Assembly: GCA_965207805.1 (NCBI GenBank)
Contig: OZ242312.1
Location: forward strand, 3,720,001-3,784,000
Direction of reading: 5' to 3'
From: Palauibacter sp965207805
GTDB taxonomy: Bacteria; Gemmatimonadota; Gemmatimonadetes; Palauibacterales; Palauibacteraceae
Length of the DNA: 64,000 nucleotides
Shown here: piece by piece, positions 49,493-58,860 of the stretch
Layout: each line of letters opens with the position of its first letter
Position numbering within the stretch: position 1 is the first letter of the stretch
The notes under the pieces: generated by a model
The model's input: only the letters and a program-made list of their open reading frames with translations
The model's database searches: none
What the model was told of the DNA's origin: nothing
Translations under genes and position numbers: made by a program

Positions 49493-49722
49493 GCCAGCGC
49501 CAAGACGGCGAGCACCTCGACATCAAGGCACGTCCAAAGGTGCGAGTCGCCGTGCCGCCCGGTCCGCGTTCACGTCGGCCAGTACGGTTTTTCCTCGATG
49601 GTACGCCGGTCAGAGGGCTCGGCGGTGGCTTCCTCCTTCTCGCTTGCATCTTGTCGTGGGTCGTGACCTTTCGCCTTCCCGGTCGTCTTGCCAGCAATGG
49701 GACCTTCTCTCGTGAGGTCGGC

Positions 49723-50802
49723 ATGAGGGTATCGGATCGTGGAGTGCAGGGTCGAGTTCGGCTCCTCGCCGGGGCGATCCTCGCGGTTCCCGCACTCGCA
49801 ATGAGTGCTCCCGGACTCTCGGGTCAGGAGCCGGATTGCGGCGGTCGCGCCGTCTTGCGAGCCGTCGTTCTGGACGAATCGGAGTCGATTCCGATTCCCG
49901 GCGCGACCGTTGTCCTTCACTGGGGCGGTGCTGACGGGGAGAGGGAGCCGGTGCGCGAGACGGTTGGGCTGGACGGACGCCTGGTCCTGTGCGCGCCCGG
50001 CGACGCCACCCGCGCCACTCTGTGGGCGGAGCGGGACGACGTCTCCAGCACGCAGCGGGCAATCGACGTGGAACCCGGTGCGTCGCGGGACATCGAACTG
50101 CGACTGCCACTCGAGTCGTCGGCGACAGGGCGCCTGATCGGATTCGTGCACGATGCCCGGACGGACCGTCCGGTGGCGGCGGTCGCGGTGTCGCTCGGAG
50201 GGCGCCTGGTGGCTGAGACCAACCGGAACGGCCAGTTCATCCTCAGCGGCGTGCCGGTCGGCGTTCACGAACTGTCCGCGCGGCACCTCGGCTACGCACC
50301 GCTCAGCCACCCGGTCGTGGTGTCCAAGGGCGTTACCACGGACCTCGAACTCGGTCTGGTCCCCGACCCGGTGGAGATGGCGCCCCTGGTGGCGATGGCG
50401 ACGCGGTCGCGCCGACTGGAGGTCAAGGGGTTCTACGAACGCAAGTTCTGGGGCGAACGCACCGGCCTGGGCGTCTTCATCACGACCGACGATATCGAAC
50501 GCCGCAGACCGCACCTGATCTCCCACATGATCGCGGATGAATCGGGGATTCGGCTCGAATGCGGAATGCGGAGCCGGAGTTGCCGCCTGGTCAATTCAAG
50601 GTTCGCGAACGGATTTTCGGGCCGGTGCCCGCTGCGTGTCTATCTGGACGGCATGCGGATGAGAAGCAGCGGGGTGATCGATGAATTCGTGATACCGATC
50701 GAAATCGCGGCGGTGGAGGTATACAAGGGCTCCGCCTCGGTCCCGGCCGAGTTCGGCGGGCCGACCGCCCGCTGCGGAGCCATCGCGGTCTGGACGAAGT
50801 AG
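49723..50802 (+). CDS. Secreted carboxypeptidase-regulatory-like/TonB-plug protein, barrel-less (1)
   Basis: The 359-aa protein has a signal peptide (LLAGAILAVPALAMSAPGLSG), two CarboxypepD_reg-like beta-sandwich parts (VLDESESIPIPGATVVLHW; TGRLIGFVHDARTDRPVAAV followed by GVPVGVHELSARHLGYAPL) and a terminal TonB-dependent-receptor plug-like part (VYLDGMRMRSSGVIDEF, IAAVEVYKGSASVPAEFGGP and a final AIAVWTK). It then stops where a 22-strand barrel would begin. It is thus plug-only, and would be periplasmic or bound to a partner. I chose ATG 49723 with GAGG upstream; in-frame starts at 49540 lack support. It is a tandem paralogue of the next gene. Confidence 0.72.
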   Translation: MRVSDRGVQGRVRLLAGAILAVPALAMSAPGLSGQEPDCGGRAVLRAVVLDESESIPIPGATVVLHWGGADGEREPVRETVGLDGRLVLCAPGDATRATLWAERDDVSSTQRAIDVEPGASRDIELRLPLESSATGRLIGFVHDARTDRPVAAVAVSLGGRLVAETNRNGQFILSGVPVGVHELSARHLGYAPLSHPVVVSKGVTTDLELGLVPDPVEMAPLVAMATRSRRLEVKGFYERKFWGERTGLGVFITTDDIERRRPHLISHMIADESGIRLECGMRSRSCRLVNSRFANGFSGRCPLRVYLDGMRMRSSGVIDEFVIPIEIAAVEVYKGSASVPAEFGGPTARCGAIAVWTK

Positions 50803-50887
50803 CGCTGGCGTTCGGAGGGTTCCTCCTCCTCGCTTGATGCCGGGGGGTCCGTATCCCAGTGTTGGGGGGAGATGCGGAGATTCGCGA

Positions 50888-51961
50888 GTGTCTGATCCCG
50901 GGTCGGTGACAAGGTTTGCGGCGCGACAGTTCGCCTGGAGCCTCGTTGCCGCATGTGCGCTTGCCGGCGGCGCCCGAGCTCTCTCCGCCCAGGAGTCGGA
51001 GTGCGGGGACCGCGCGAGCTTGCGGATCCGTATCGTCGACGACGACGGCACGGCTCCGGTCGCCAACGCGGTGGTGGTTGTGCGGTGGACCGAGTCCGAG
51101 CGCGCGAGAAGGCCGGTGCGCGAGGTTGTCGGTGGCGACGGACGCCTCGTCCTCTGCGCTCCGCGGGATGCGACGCAGGCCACGCTCTGGTCGGAGTACG
51201 GGAACTTCTCGAGCGAAGAGGCCGTCGTCGCCATCGTCGCCGGGATGTCCCATGACATCACGCTCATGCAGCGCTCGGGGCGGGTCAGGACCGGCAGGCT
51301 GATCGGCCGGGTGCATGATGCCATCACGGAAGATCCGGTGGTCGCCGCCACGGTGTCCGTCCCCGACCGTCTGCGGGTGGCCGAGACCGACCGCCGGGGG
51401 CGGTTCGTCCTGAGCGGCGTGCCGGTCGGCACGCAGGAACTCAACGTGCGGCACCTCGGGTACGCTCCGCTGTCCTACGTGCTTGAGGTCTCACCCGGCC
51501 TGACCACCGAGGCGGAGATCGGCATGGTCGCCGATCCGGTGGAGATGGCGCCGATCGTGGCGACGGTGACGAGGTCCCGACGCCTGGAGGTCAAGGGCTT
51601 CTACGAGCGCAAGCACTGGAGCGAAATCGTCGGGACCGGCACCTTCTACACGGCGGAGGACATCGATCGCCGCCGGCCGGTCGAGATCTCGCACATGATC
51701 GCCGACGAGTCGGGAATCCGGCTCGAGTGCAACTTCCGGCGTACCGACTGCCGGTTGGTGAACTCGAGGTTTTCGTCGGGGGCCACGGGCGCCTGCACAC
51801 TGAATTTCTATGTCGACGGTCTGCCGACGAGAGGGATCGCACTGGACGACGTCGTGAGACCGAGCGAGATCGCAGGCCTGGAGATATACAATGGACTCGG
51901 GTCGGGGCCGGCGGAGTTCCCGCCCTCCCGGTGCGGTCTCGTCGTGGTTTGGACGAAATAA
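50888..51961 (+). CDS. Secreted carboxypeptidase-regulatory-like/TonB-plug protein, barrel-less (2)
   Basis: The 357-aa paralogue of the preceding protein shares the same order. It has a signal peptide (FAWSLVAACALAGGARALSA), Ig-like CarboxypepD_reg modules (PVANAVVVVRWTESERARRP; GRLIGRVHDAITEDPVVAAT with GVPVGTQELNVRHLGYAPLS) and the plug segment TRSRRLEVKGFYERKHWSEI. It ends IAGLEIYNGLGSGPAEFPPS and VVVWTK. The start is GTG 50888; a GTG at 50906 and an upstream ATG at 50834 are alternatives. No outer-membrane barrel follows. Two close, tandem plug-only genes suggest duplication after loss of the barrel, or a family that never had one. Confidence 0.72.
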   Translation: MSDPGSVTRFAARQFAWSLVAACALAGGARALSAQESECGDRASLRIRIVDDDGTAPVANAVVVVRWTESERARRPVREVVGGDGRLVLCAPRDATQATLWSEYGNFSSEEAVVAIVAGMSHDITLMQRSGRVRTGRLIGRVHDAITEDPVVAATVSVPDRLRVAETDRRGRFVLSGVPVGTQELNVRHLGYAPLSYVLEVSPGLTTEAEIGMVADPVEMAPIVATVTRSRRLEVKGFYERKHWSEIVGTGTFYTAEDIDRRRPVEISHMIADESGIRLECNFRRTDCRLVNSRFSSGATGACTLNFYVDGLPTRGIALDDVVRPSEIAGLEIYNGLGSGPAEFPPSRCGLVVVWTK

Positions 51962-51994
51962 CGTCCGCCAAAAGCAATCTTTGGAGGTGATGAC

Positions 51995-52624
51995 ATGAAG
52001 CGAAGCAGCACGTGGTACCTCGCCGTTCTTCTGGTCGCGGGATGCGGCGGAGGATCCGAGGCGGGCGAGGCGGAGATGGCGGAGACGGAGATGGCGGAGA
52101 CGGAGATGGCGGAGACCGCCGAGGCCATGGACGAAATGGCCGACGCGGGGCTGGCCTGCGTCGTCATGGGCGATGTGGAAGGCCGGGCGAGCCCGCTCCA
52201 GGAGCTGAGCTTCTCGTACGACGGGGGTGAAGGTCTCCTCTGCTACGGCGCGCCGTCGGCCCGCGAGCGCGTCGTCATGGGCGAGCTGGTTCCCTACGGG
52301 GAGGTCTGGCGCCTCGGTGCGAACGAAGCGACAGCGCTCCACCTCTCGGCCGCCGCTACTATCGGAGGAGTCGCGCTCGGACCCGGGAGCTACTCGCTGT
52401 ACGCAACGCCCGGCGAGACGGAATGGGAGTTCCACGTGAACTCCGAATACGACCGCTGGGGGATCCCGATCGACGCCGTGGTCCAGAGCACCGAGGTGGG
52501 CAGCTTCATGGCGACGCCCTCGGCGACCGCCGGCATGGTGGAGATGATGACCTTCGAGCAGGTGGACGGCGCGCTCCGCTTCACCTGGGAGAACACCCAG
52601 GTCGACATCCCCCTCGGCATGTAG
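51995..52624 (+). CDS. DUF2911-domain lipoprotein
   Basis: The 209-aa product has a lipoprotein signal (STWYLAVLLVAGCGGG, Cys17), an acidic Met-rich repeat (three EMAET-type units, 52072-52116) and a DUF2911 domain with SFSYDGGEGLLCYGAPSARE, ELVPYGEVWRLGANEATALH and GPGSYSLYATPGETEWEFHV. DUF2911 proteins are secreted beta-rich proteins of unknown function that often sit beside amidohydrolases in these lineages. The ATG has GGAGG 7 bases upstream. The gene ends close to a large hairpin shared with the convergent GNAT gene. Confidence 0.85.
   Translation: MKRSSTWYLAVLLVAGCGGGSEAGEAEMAETEMAETEMAETAEAMDEMADAGLACVVMGDVEGRASPLQELSFSYDGGEGLLCYGAPSARERVVMGELVPYGEVWRLGANEATALHLSAAATIGGVALGPGSYSLYATPGETEWEFHVNSEYDRWGIPIDAVVQSTEVGSFMATPSATAGMVEMMTFEQVDGALRFTWENTQVDIPLGM
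52072..52116 (+). repeat. Three tandem 15-bp repeats inside the DUF2911 gene
   Basis: GGAGATGGCGGAGAC is repeated three times without change, encoding EMAET-like units. The 15-base period keeps the frame, so copy-number change would only lengthen the linker after the lipid anchor. Confidence 0.8.
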
Positions 52625-52637
52625 CGTCCCGAGGCAT

Positions 52638-52679
52638 CCCCGCCTTTGGCGCCCCGGTCAGCGGTGGCGCCAGAGGCGG
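52638..52679. terminator. Long inverted repeat between the DUF2911 and GNAT genes
   Basis: CCCGCCTTTGGCGCC (52638-52652) pairs with GGCGCCAGAGGCGGG (52665-52679) over 15 positions with one mismatch. The right arm lies in the last codons of the GNAT gene. It should end transcription from both convergent genes. Confidence 0.65.
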
Positions 52680-53251
52680 GTTTCCAGGTGCCGCTTGATG
52701 GCGGGCCATTCGTGGAGGAGGACGGAGTACATCACGTCGTCGCGCACGCTCCCGTCGCGGCGCAGGGAGTGATTGCGCAGGACACCGTCCTTCTTTGCGC
52801 CGAGCGCCTCGATGGCCCGCTGCGAGCGCAGGTTCATTCCGTCCGTGCGCAGTCCCACCACTCCACACCCCACCGTCTCGAAGGCGTGCGTCATGAGGAG
52901 GATCTTGCACGCCGTGTTGACGTGCGTGCGCTGGTGACTTGCGCCGTACCAGGTGTAGCCGATCTCCACCCGGTCGACGTGCGGCAGGATGTCGTGGTAG
53001 CGGGTGGATCCGATGACGGCGCCGGTCTCCACGAGCCGGACGACCCACGGCAGCATGTGGCCGGCGGTCTGGCCCTCGAGCGCCGTCTCGATGTAGTCGG
53101 CCACCTCGTCCGGAGCCGGGACGAAGGTGAAGAAGAGGTTCCACAACTCCCCGTCCGCCGCGGCCTCGGCGAGCGCGGCGGCGTGCTCCAGGCCCATGGG
53201 TTCGAGACGGACGCCGTGCCCCTCGAGGGTCACGGGCTGAAGTTCGATCAC
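52658..53251 (-). CDS. GNAT-family acetyltransferase (RimJ/RimL-like)
   Basis: The 197-aa protein has a GNAT fold: VTLEGHGVRLEPMGLEHAAA, VRLVETGAVIGSTRYHDILP, HVDRVEIGYTWYGASHQRTH with an acetyl-CoA-binding turn, and GLRTDGMNLRSQRAIEALGA near the C terminus. This matches the RimJ/RimL-type N-acetyltransferase branch. It acetylates an amine using acetyl-CoA in the cytoplasm; the substrate is unknown. The GTG start at 53251 overlaps the stop of the upstream amidohydrolase (GTGA), so translation is coupled. The frame is open upstream to 53752, opposite the amidohydrolase gene, which I discount. Confidence 0.88.
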   Translation of the reverse strand: MIELQPVTLEGHGVRLEPMGLEHAAALAEAAADGELWNLFFTFVPAPDEVADYIETALEGQTAGHMLPWVVRLVETGAVIGSTRYHDILPHVDRVEIGYTWYGASHQRTHVNTACKILLMTHAFETVGCGVVGLRTDGMNLRSQRAIEALGAKKDGVLRNHSLRRDGSVRDDVMYSVLLHEWPAIKRHLETRLWRHR

Positions 53252-54537
53252 TCGGTCCCGGCCGCGAGCATGTGGGCGCTGATCCCGTCGCGGTCGACCA
53301 CGTCGCCCCGCAGGTAGACGGCGTCGATCCGGCGCGTGTTCGTGATGTCGTCGAGCGGGTTCGCGTCGAGGACGATGAAGTCGGCGCTCTTGCCGGCCGC
53401 GATCTCGCCGAGGTCGTCCCAGCTCATCAAGTCGGCGGAGGTCTTCGTCGCGGCCACGATGACATCGCCCGGCGTCATGCCGGAGCGGACCATGTCCTCC
53501 ATCTCCTGGTGCACGGCCCAGGCCGCGTTGCCGTCGGTGCCGAAGGAGATCCGGATGCCGGCTTCGGCGAAGCGGGCGAGGTTCCGCGCCTGGACGCCGA
53601 AGAACTCCTGCGCCGCCGGATTGTCGACGGAGGCCGCCTGCATCTCCGCGAGCTGGTCGGCGGGCACGGTGCCGCTGAGCCAGCTCAGGTCGAGCGCGAC
53701 GCCCGGCCCGGCAAGATTGGGGACGAGGACGACGTCCGGGCGCTCGGCCCACAGTTCCATGAGTTCGTCGTCCGCGTCCAGATCGCGCACGCCGTGCGCG
53801 AACACGTCCACGCCCGCGCGCAGGAGTTCCTTGGCGTCCTCCAGGTAGTAGACGTGCGCCGTGACCAGGAGGCCGTGCCGGTGCGCCTCGTCGATGATCG
53901 GGCCGTAGAGTTCCGGGGGGAGTTGCTCGTACCGACCTCCGCGGTCGTCCACCCAGATCTTGACGATGTCGACCTGCCGCTCCGCCAGTTCCCGGACCGC
54001 GGCCCGCCCCTCTTCCTCCGTCTCGACCCAGTAGGGGGCCTCCGAGCGGCCGGGCTCCGGCATCGTGATCCCGCGGTCGGCCGTCTTCGCGCGGGCCGCG
54101 TCCGGAATGACTTCGTCGCGCATCTCGATCCCGATCCCGCCGGTCTCGGTCCCGAGGCTCACGACGGCTCCCGCGCCGTAGTACGCCATGTGCTGAAGCT
54201 GTTCGATGCGTTCGTCGCGTTCGGAGGAGAGGTGGAGGTGCGCGTTAACGATCGCGGGCATCACCGTCTTGCCGGAAAGGTCCACCCGCTCCGCGCCGTC
54301 CGGCACCTCGACCTCCCCGCTCGCCCCGACGCCGACGAACTGTCCATCCTGGACGAGGAAGACGGCGGAAGGGATGACGGAGCCGTCTCCCGTGAGGATC
54401 GTGGCGCCCTCGAAGACCGTCACGCCGGCGGCGTCCTCACCCCCATCCGCCGCGCATCCGGCCACCAGCGCGGCCGCGATCGCGAGGACGGCGGTACGAA
54501 CGGCAGGGATCGATGTGACCACATGGGCGCGAAGCAT
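53248..54537 (-). CDS. Amidohydrolase-family lipoprotein (imidazolonepropionase-like)
   Basis: The 429-aa protein has a lipoprotein signal (AVLAIAAALVAGCAAD, Cys28), then VTVFEGATILTGDGSVIPSA and the metal motif AIVNAHLHLSS (H100, H102). VTAHVYYLEDAKELLRAGVD, VFAHGVRD and RISFGTDGNAAWAVHQEMED follow, then ILAGKSADFIVLD-type C-terminal strands. The order fits cyclic amidohydrolases of the imidazolonepropionase/prolidase branch. It is probably anchored in the cell envelope. A strong AGGAGG stands 5 bases before the ATG. It shares a GTGA overlap with the GNAT gene. Confidence 0.88.
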   Translation of the reverse strand: MLRAHVVTSIPAVRTAVLAIAAALVAGCAADGGEDAAGVTVFEGATILTGDGSVIPSAVFLVQDGQFVGVGASGEVEVPDGAERVDLSGKTVMPAIVNAHLHLSSERDERIEQLQHMAYYGAGAVVSLGTETGGIGIEMRDEVIPDAARAKTADRGITMPEPGRSEAPYWVETEEEGRAAVRELAERQVDIVKIWVDDRGGRYEQLPPELYGPIIDEAHRHGLLVTAHVYYLEDAKELLRAGVDVFAHGVRDLDADDELMELWAERPDVVLVPNLAGPGVALDLSWLSGTVPADQLAEMQAASVDNPAAQEFFGVQARNLARFAEAGIRISFGTDGNAAWAVHQEMEDMVRSGMTPGDVIVAATKTSADLMSWDDLGEIAAGKSADFIVLDANPLDDITNTRRIDAVYLRGDVVDRDGISAHMLAAGTE

Positions 54538-54586
54538 GTCTACCTCCTGTCAGGCTCCTGTGGGACGCCATAAGTATAGAGGCCGA

Positions 54587-55858
54587 ATGACTCCCCTGAC
54601 ACGGACGGACGATCCCCGGATGGGCCATCCCCGCTGCTCCCGTTTCCTCGTCGTATCGCTCCTGACCGTCGCCGCATGCGCCCCCGGCGACGGTGACCCG
54701 GCCGGCGCCGACGACGGCACCGTTCAGACCGCGCTGCACGACTTCCGGGTCGAGGAGGTGGCGGACGGGCTCGTTCGCCCGTTCTCCATCGCCTTCACGC
54801 CCGAGGGCGACCTCCTCGTGACCGAACGTCCCGGCCGGCTCCGCATCATCCGCGACGGCGTCCTGCTCGCCGATTCCGTGGACGGCCTGCCGCCGATCCG
54901 GGCGCTGGGGCGCGGCGCCCGTTCCATGGCCGGCTTCGAGCAGGCCGGCCTGCGCGACGCGATCCTGCACCCGGATTTCGCGACGAACCGGCTCCTCTAT
55001 CTGAGCTACGTGAAGCCGGGTCCCGATTCGCTGGGCACGATCGCGATCGCCCGCGGCCGGTTCGAGAACGACCGGCTGAGCGATGTCGAAGAACTGTTCC
55101 ACGCGGACGCGCCCGGGAACGGGACGGAGCGCAGCTCGATGTGGGGCGGGCGCCTCGTCTTCGACCACGACGGCTACCTGTTCATGACGCTGGGCGACCG
55201 GCAGTGGCCTCCGGCGGGTGAACTCAAGGCACACCCCGCCCAGAACCTCTCCAACCACAACGGCAGCACGATCCGACTCCACGACGACGGACGCGTACCC
55301 GAGGACAACCCGTTCGTGGGCCGGGACGAGATCCACCCCGAAATCTGGACGTGGGGCCACCGGAACGCGCAGGGCATGGCGGTCCATCCCGAGACGGGCG
55401 ACCTGTGGCAGAACGAGCACGGCCCGCAGGGCGGAGACGAACTGAACCTGATCGAGCCGGGGCTCAACTACGGCTGGCCCGTCGTCGGGTACGGCGTGAA
55501 CTACCGCACCGGCTCGCGCATCCACTCGAGCACCTTGATGGAAGAGATGGAGCCCCCCGAGCACATCTGGGTCCCGTCCATAGGCGTCTCCGGGATGCTC
55601 TTCTACACGGGCGACGCGTTCCCCGAGTGGCGCGGCGACATGCTCGTCGGCGGCCTCAGCGGGCGGCGTCTCGCGCGGCTGCGAATGGCAGGCCGGGAAG
55701 TGACCCACGAGGAGACGCTGCTGGAGGGGATCGGCCGCATCCGGGACGTGCGCCAGGGACCGGACGGGTTCATCTACATCGCCATCGACGGGGAGACGCG
55801 GGACGTGGACGGCCCCGCGACCGGCATCGTGCGACTGGTACCGGCCGGCCGGCGGTAG
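54587..55858 (+). CDS. PQQ-type glucose/sorbosone dehydrogenase-family lipoprotein
   Basis: The 423-aa protein has a lipoprotein signal (FLVVSLLTVAACAPG) and a six-bladed propeller typical of soluble PQQ-dependent glucose dehydrogenases: LVRPFSIAFTPEGDLLVTER, GLRDAILHPDFATNRLLYLS, MWGGRLVFDHDGYLFMTLGD, WTWGHRNAQGMAVHPETGDL and NEHGPQGGDELNLIEPGLNY. Such proteins oxidise aldose sugars in the periplasm, using PQQ and calcium, when the full site is present. I started at ATG 54587 (AGAGG upstream); ATG 54620 is the alternative. The stop is 3 bases before the next gene, so they may be coupled. Confidence 0.87.
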   Translation: MTPLTRTDDPRMGHPRCSRFLVVSLLTVAACAPGDGDPAGADDGTVQTALHDFRVEEVADGLVRPFSIAFTPEGDLLVTERPGRLRIIRDGVLLADSVDGLPPIRALGRGARSMAGFEQAGLRDAILHPDFATNRLLYLSYVKPGPDSLGTIAIARGRFENDRLSDVEELFHADAPGNGTERSSMWGGRLVFDHDGYLFMTLGDRQWPPAGELKAHPAQNLSNHNGSTIRLHDDGRVPEDNPFVGRDEIHPEIWTWGHRNAQGMAVHPETGDLWQNEHGPQGGDELNLIEPGLNYGWPVVGYGVNYRTGSRIHSSTLMEEMEPPEHIWVPSIGVSGMLFYTGDAFPEWRGDMLVGGLSGRRLARLRMAGREVTHEETLLEGIGRIRDVRQGPDGFIYIAIDGETRDVDGPATGIVRLVPAGRR

Positions 55859-55861
55859 CCC

Positions 55862-58750
55862 ATGCGGAGCGTCGGCGGATTTCGCGCGTCCCCCGTCTTT
55901 CTCCTGGCTCTCCTGGCCTGCGGAGATGATCCGGCGGCGCCCGCGCTCCCCGTACCGACGTCGATCTCGATTGCACCGACCACCGTGACTCTGTGGCGGG
56001 GCGTCAGCTTCCACCTCACGGCGACCGTTCGCGACCAGGACGACCGCCCGATGTCCGGCGTCGCCGTGACGTGGCGATCAGGTGACCCTTCCACGGTTAC
56101 GGTCGACGCGACGGGGCTCGTAACGGCCGTCGGGAGCGGGGAGACGACGGTGACGGCGACGGCGGGAGCCGCCTCGGGGACGGCGGTCGTGAACGTCGAC
56201 AACCAGGCCACGGATCGGGTCGTTCTCACGGCCCTGTACGAGACGATGAACGGCACGGGTTGGACGAACGCGAGCAACTGGCTCAGCGACGCGCCGCTCG
56301 CGGACTGGTACGGAGTCGAAGTCGACGCCGACGGCCGCGTCACGAAGCTGCAACTCGGCGAGAACGGTCTCGAGGGCCCGATCCCGGTCGTGATCGGCCA
56401 CCTCCCCGCGCTCACGGAGTTGTACCTCCACGAAAACGCGCTGAACGGCTCGATTCCTCCGATCCTCGGCCAGCTCTCCGAGCTCCGGGTTCTTGAGCTG
56501 TGGTCCAACGACCTCACGGGTCCGATCCCTCCCGAACTCGGAGACCTCGCCGCCCTCACGCGACTGCGGCTGCAGCACAACGGCCTGACCCGGTCCATCC
56601 CGCCGGAACTGGGCCGCCTTTCGAAACTCGATACACTGTCGCTGTGGAACAACGACCTGACAGGGCCGATCCCGCCCGAACTCGGCAGTCTCTCCGAGCT
56701 TCGTATCCTGTACCTGGGCTACAACGACTTGACGGGCTCCATCCCGCCTGAGATCGGCGGCCTCTCCAGCCTGAATGAACTTTATGCAAACCGTAACGGT
56801 CTGAGCGGCCCGCTCCCGCCGGAGATCGGCAGGCTCTCGGAACTTCGGATCCTGGGACTCTGGGGCAACAGCCTCTCCGATTCGATCCCCCCGGTATTCG
56901 GAGATCTCGCGGCGCTCAGGACGTTGAGGCTGGAGAACAACGAACTGAGCGGATCCATCCCCGCCAGCCTCGGAAGGCTGAGGTCGCTGGACGCACTCGT
57001 TCTTTCGCACAATGGGCTCTCCGGCCCGGTCCCGCCCGAACTCGTCAACCTCTCCGAGCTTCGTGTCCTGTACCTGAACGCGAACCCGTACCTTTCGGGC
57101 CATCTTCCGACGGGCCTGAAGGATCTGGGACGCCTCACCGGGCTTCAGGCCGGCGGCACGGGCCTGTGCGCCCCCGCCGATCCCGAATTCCTGGCTTGGC
57201 TCCGCACTCTGGAGAACCAGCGCGTGGCTCTGTGCGAGAACGACGCCTCGCCCGCCTATCTCACGCAGGCCGTGCAGTCATTCCGGTTCCCGGTTCCCCT
57301 GGTGGCGGACCGGTCGGCCCTGCTGCGCGTGTTCCTCACGGCTCCATCCGGGGAGTCGATCGATTTCCCGCCGGTGCGCGCGCGATTCTACGTCGAGGAA
57401 GAAGAGGTGCATGCCGTGGACATTCCGGGCCCGGCAGGCACGGTTCCGCACCGCGTGGAAGAGGGCAGACTCGACTGGTCGGCGAACGTCGCGATCCCGG
57501 CCGCAGTCGTACAACCCGGCCTGGAACTCGTGGTCGAGGTCGACCCGGACGAAACGCTTGGCCAGGGCCACGGCATCGCGAGGCGGATCCCCGAGACCGG
57601 CCGCAAGGCCATCGACACGCGGACCGTGCCTCCGCTGCACCTCACGTATCTGCCCGTCGTGCGCCCCGCCGTGCCGTCCGAAGACTTCCTGGGCCGCGTC
57701 CGGGATGTGACCGAAGACGATCCTCTGTTCTGGCCGACGCGACAGTGGTTGCCGATCGCCCACTTCACCGTGGATGTACGCCAGCCCATATACACCACGG
57801 CGCAGACGAGCAGCGAGTTGATGGCAGAGATCGAGGCGATTCGCGTAGTGGAGGGCGAAACCGGCTACTACATGGGCGGGCTGCCCCCGTATCTCGTAGA
57901 TGAACTCAACCTCGGGGGTCGGGGGTTCATCGGCGGCCGGACCAGCATCTCGAGTCTCGACTCCACGACCGTGGCGCACGAGCTCGGACACAACATGAGC
58001 CTCCGGCATGCCCCGTGCGGCGGCGCCCCGGGGCCGGATCCGGCGTATCCGACCCGCGGTGGAAGGATCGACGCGTGGGGCTTCAACAGTTCCGACAGTT
58101 CCCTCGTCGGTCCACACCGCCCGGACCTGATGTCCTACTGCCGGCCGCGCTGGATCAGCGATTTCGGCTTCACGAGGGCGTTCGATCACCGCCTTCGCGA
58201 GGAGGGCGAAGCGGCGGCCGCATCGGCCAACGTTGTGCGGACGATCCTGCTGTGGGGTCGCGCCGACGCCGACGGCGTGCCGTTCCTGGAGCCGGCCTTC
58301 GTCGTCGACGCTCCGCCAACGCTGCCCCGGTCCGGGGGGCCGTACACGCTCACGGGAGCGGCCGCCGACGGAGAGACGTTGTTCTCACTGAACTTCGAAA
58401 TGCAGGAAATGGCGGACGGGGACGGGGAGTCCGGATTCGTGTTCGCCCTTCCGGTGTCCCCGACGTGGGCGGACAGACTGGCGACCGTGGTGCTGGTCGG
58501 GCCCGGAGGGACTGCGACGCTGAGCGGTGCGAACGGTCCGCTGGCCGCCATCCTCCGCGACCCACAGACGGGCCAGGTCCGCGGGATCGTGCGCGACCTC
58601 ACGAGCCTCGACGGTGGCCCGGGCGGCCTCGGCGCACTCGCCGGAGCCGCAGCCGATCCGGCCTCCATCGCGTCCATCCTCCCGGACGCCGCCGACCTCG
58701 ACGTCCTGATCTCCCGCGGCCTCCCATCCGCGGATCAGTGGAGGCGCTAG
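55862..58750 (+). CDS. Lipoprotein with Big_2, plant-type leucine-rich repeats and a metzincin protease site
   Basis: The 962-aa product starts with a lipoprotein signal (ASPVFLLALLACGDD). An Ig-like Big_2 domain follows to about residue 118, then an LRR N-cap (LTALYETMNGTGWTNASNWL) and about eleven 24-residue repeats of the plant-type pattern, such as LTGPIPPELGDLAALTRLRL and LSGSIPASLGRLRSLDALVL. The second half, from about residue 440, has a C-terminal protease-like part with HELGHNMSLRH (706-716), the HExxHxxxxxH zinc site of metzincins. It should be surface-bound and could digest proteins bound by the repeats. It begins 3 bases after the PQQ-type dehydrogenase gene. Confidence 0.85.
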   Translation: MRSVGGFRASPVFLLALLACGDDPAAPALPVPTSISIAPTTVTLWRGVSFHLTATVRDQDDRPMSGVAVTWRSGDPSTVTVDATGLVTAVGSGETTVTATAGAASGTAVVNVDNQATDRVVLTALYETMNGTGWTNASNWLSDAPLADWYGVEVDADGRVTKLQLGENGLEGPIPVVIGHLPALTELYLHENALNGSIPPILGQLSELRVLELWSNDLTGPIPPELGDLAALTRLRLQHNGLTRSIPPELGRLSKLDTLSLWNNDLTGPIPPELGSLSELRILYLGYNDLTGSIPPEIGGLSSLNELYANRNGLSGPLPPEIGRLSELRILGLWGNSLSDSIPPVFGDLAALRTLRLENNELSGSIPASLGRLRSLDALVLSHNGLSGPVPPELVNLSELRVLYLNANPYLSGHLPTGLKDLGRLTGLQAGGTGLCAPADPEFLAWLRTLENQRVALCENDASPAYLTQAVQSFRFPVPLVADRSALLRVFLTAPSGESIDFPPVRARFYVEEEEVHAVDIPGPAGTVPHRVEEGRLDWSANVAIPAAVVQPGLELVVEVDPDETLGQGHGIARRIPETGRKAIDTRTVPPLHLTYLPVVRPAVPSEDFLGRVRDVTEDDPLFWPTRQWLPIAHFTVDVRQPIYTTAQTSSELMAEIEAIRVVEGETGYYMGGLPPYLVDELNLGGRGFIGGRTSISSLDSTTVAHELGHNMSLRHAPCGGAPGPDPAYPTRGGRIDAWGFNSSDSSLVGPHRPDLMSYCRPRWISDFGFTRAFDHRLREEGEAAAASANVVRTILLWGRADADGVPFLEPAFVVDAPPTLPRSGGPYTLTGAAADGETLFSLNFEMQEMADGDGESGFVFALPVSPTWADRLATVVLVGPGGTATLSGANGPLAAILRDPQTGQVRGIVRDLTSLDGGPGGLGALAGAAADPASIASILPDAADLDVLISRGLPSADQWRR

Positions 58751-58860
58751 CGCTCGAAGACCCGCCGTCTGCCCCCCTCCGGCGTGGCCCGTGGAGATGA
58801 CGTTTCCTAAGTTGAAAGGTTGCGAAGCGGCGTCATCCATCGGTCTCGAAGGACGGGCGC

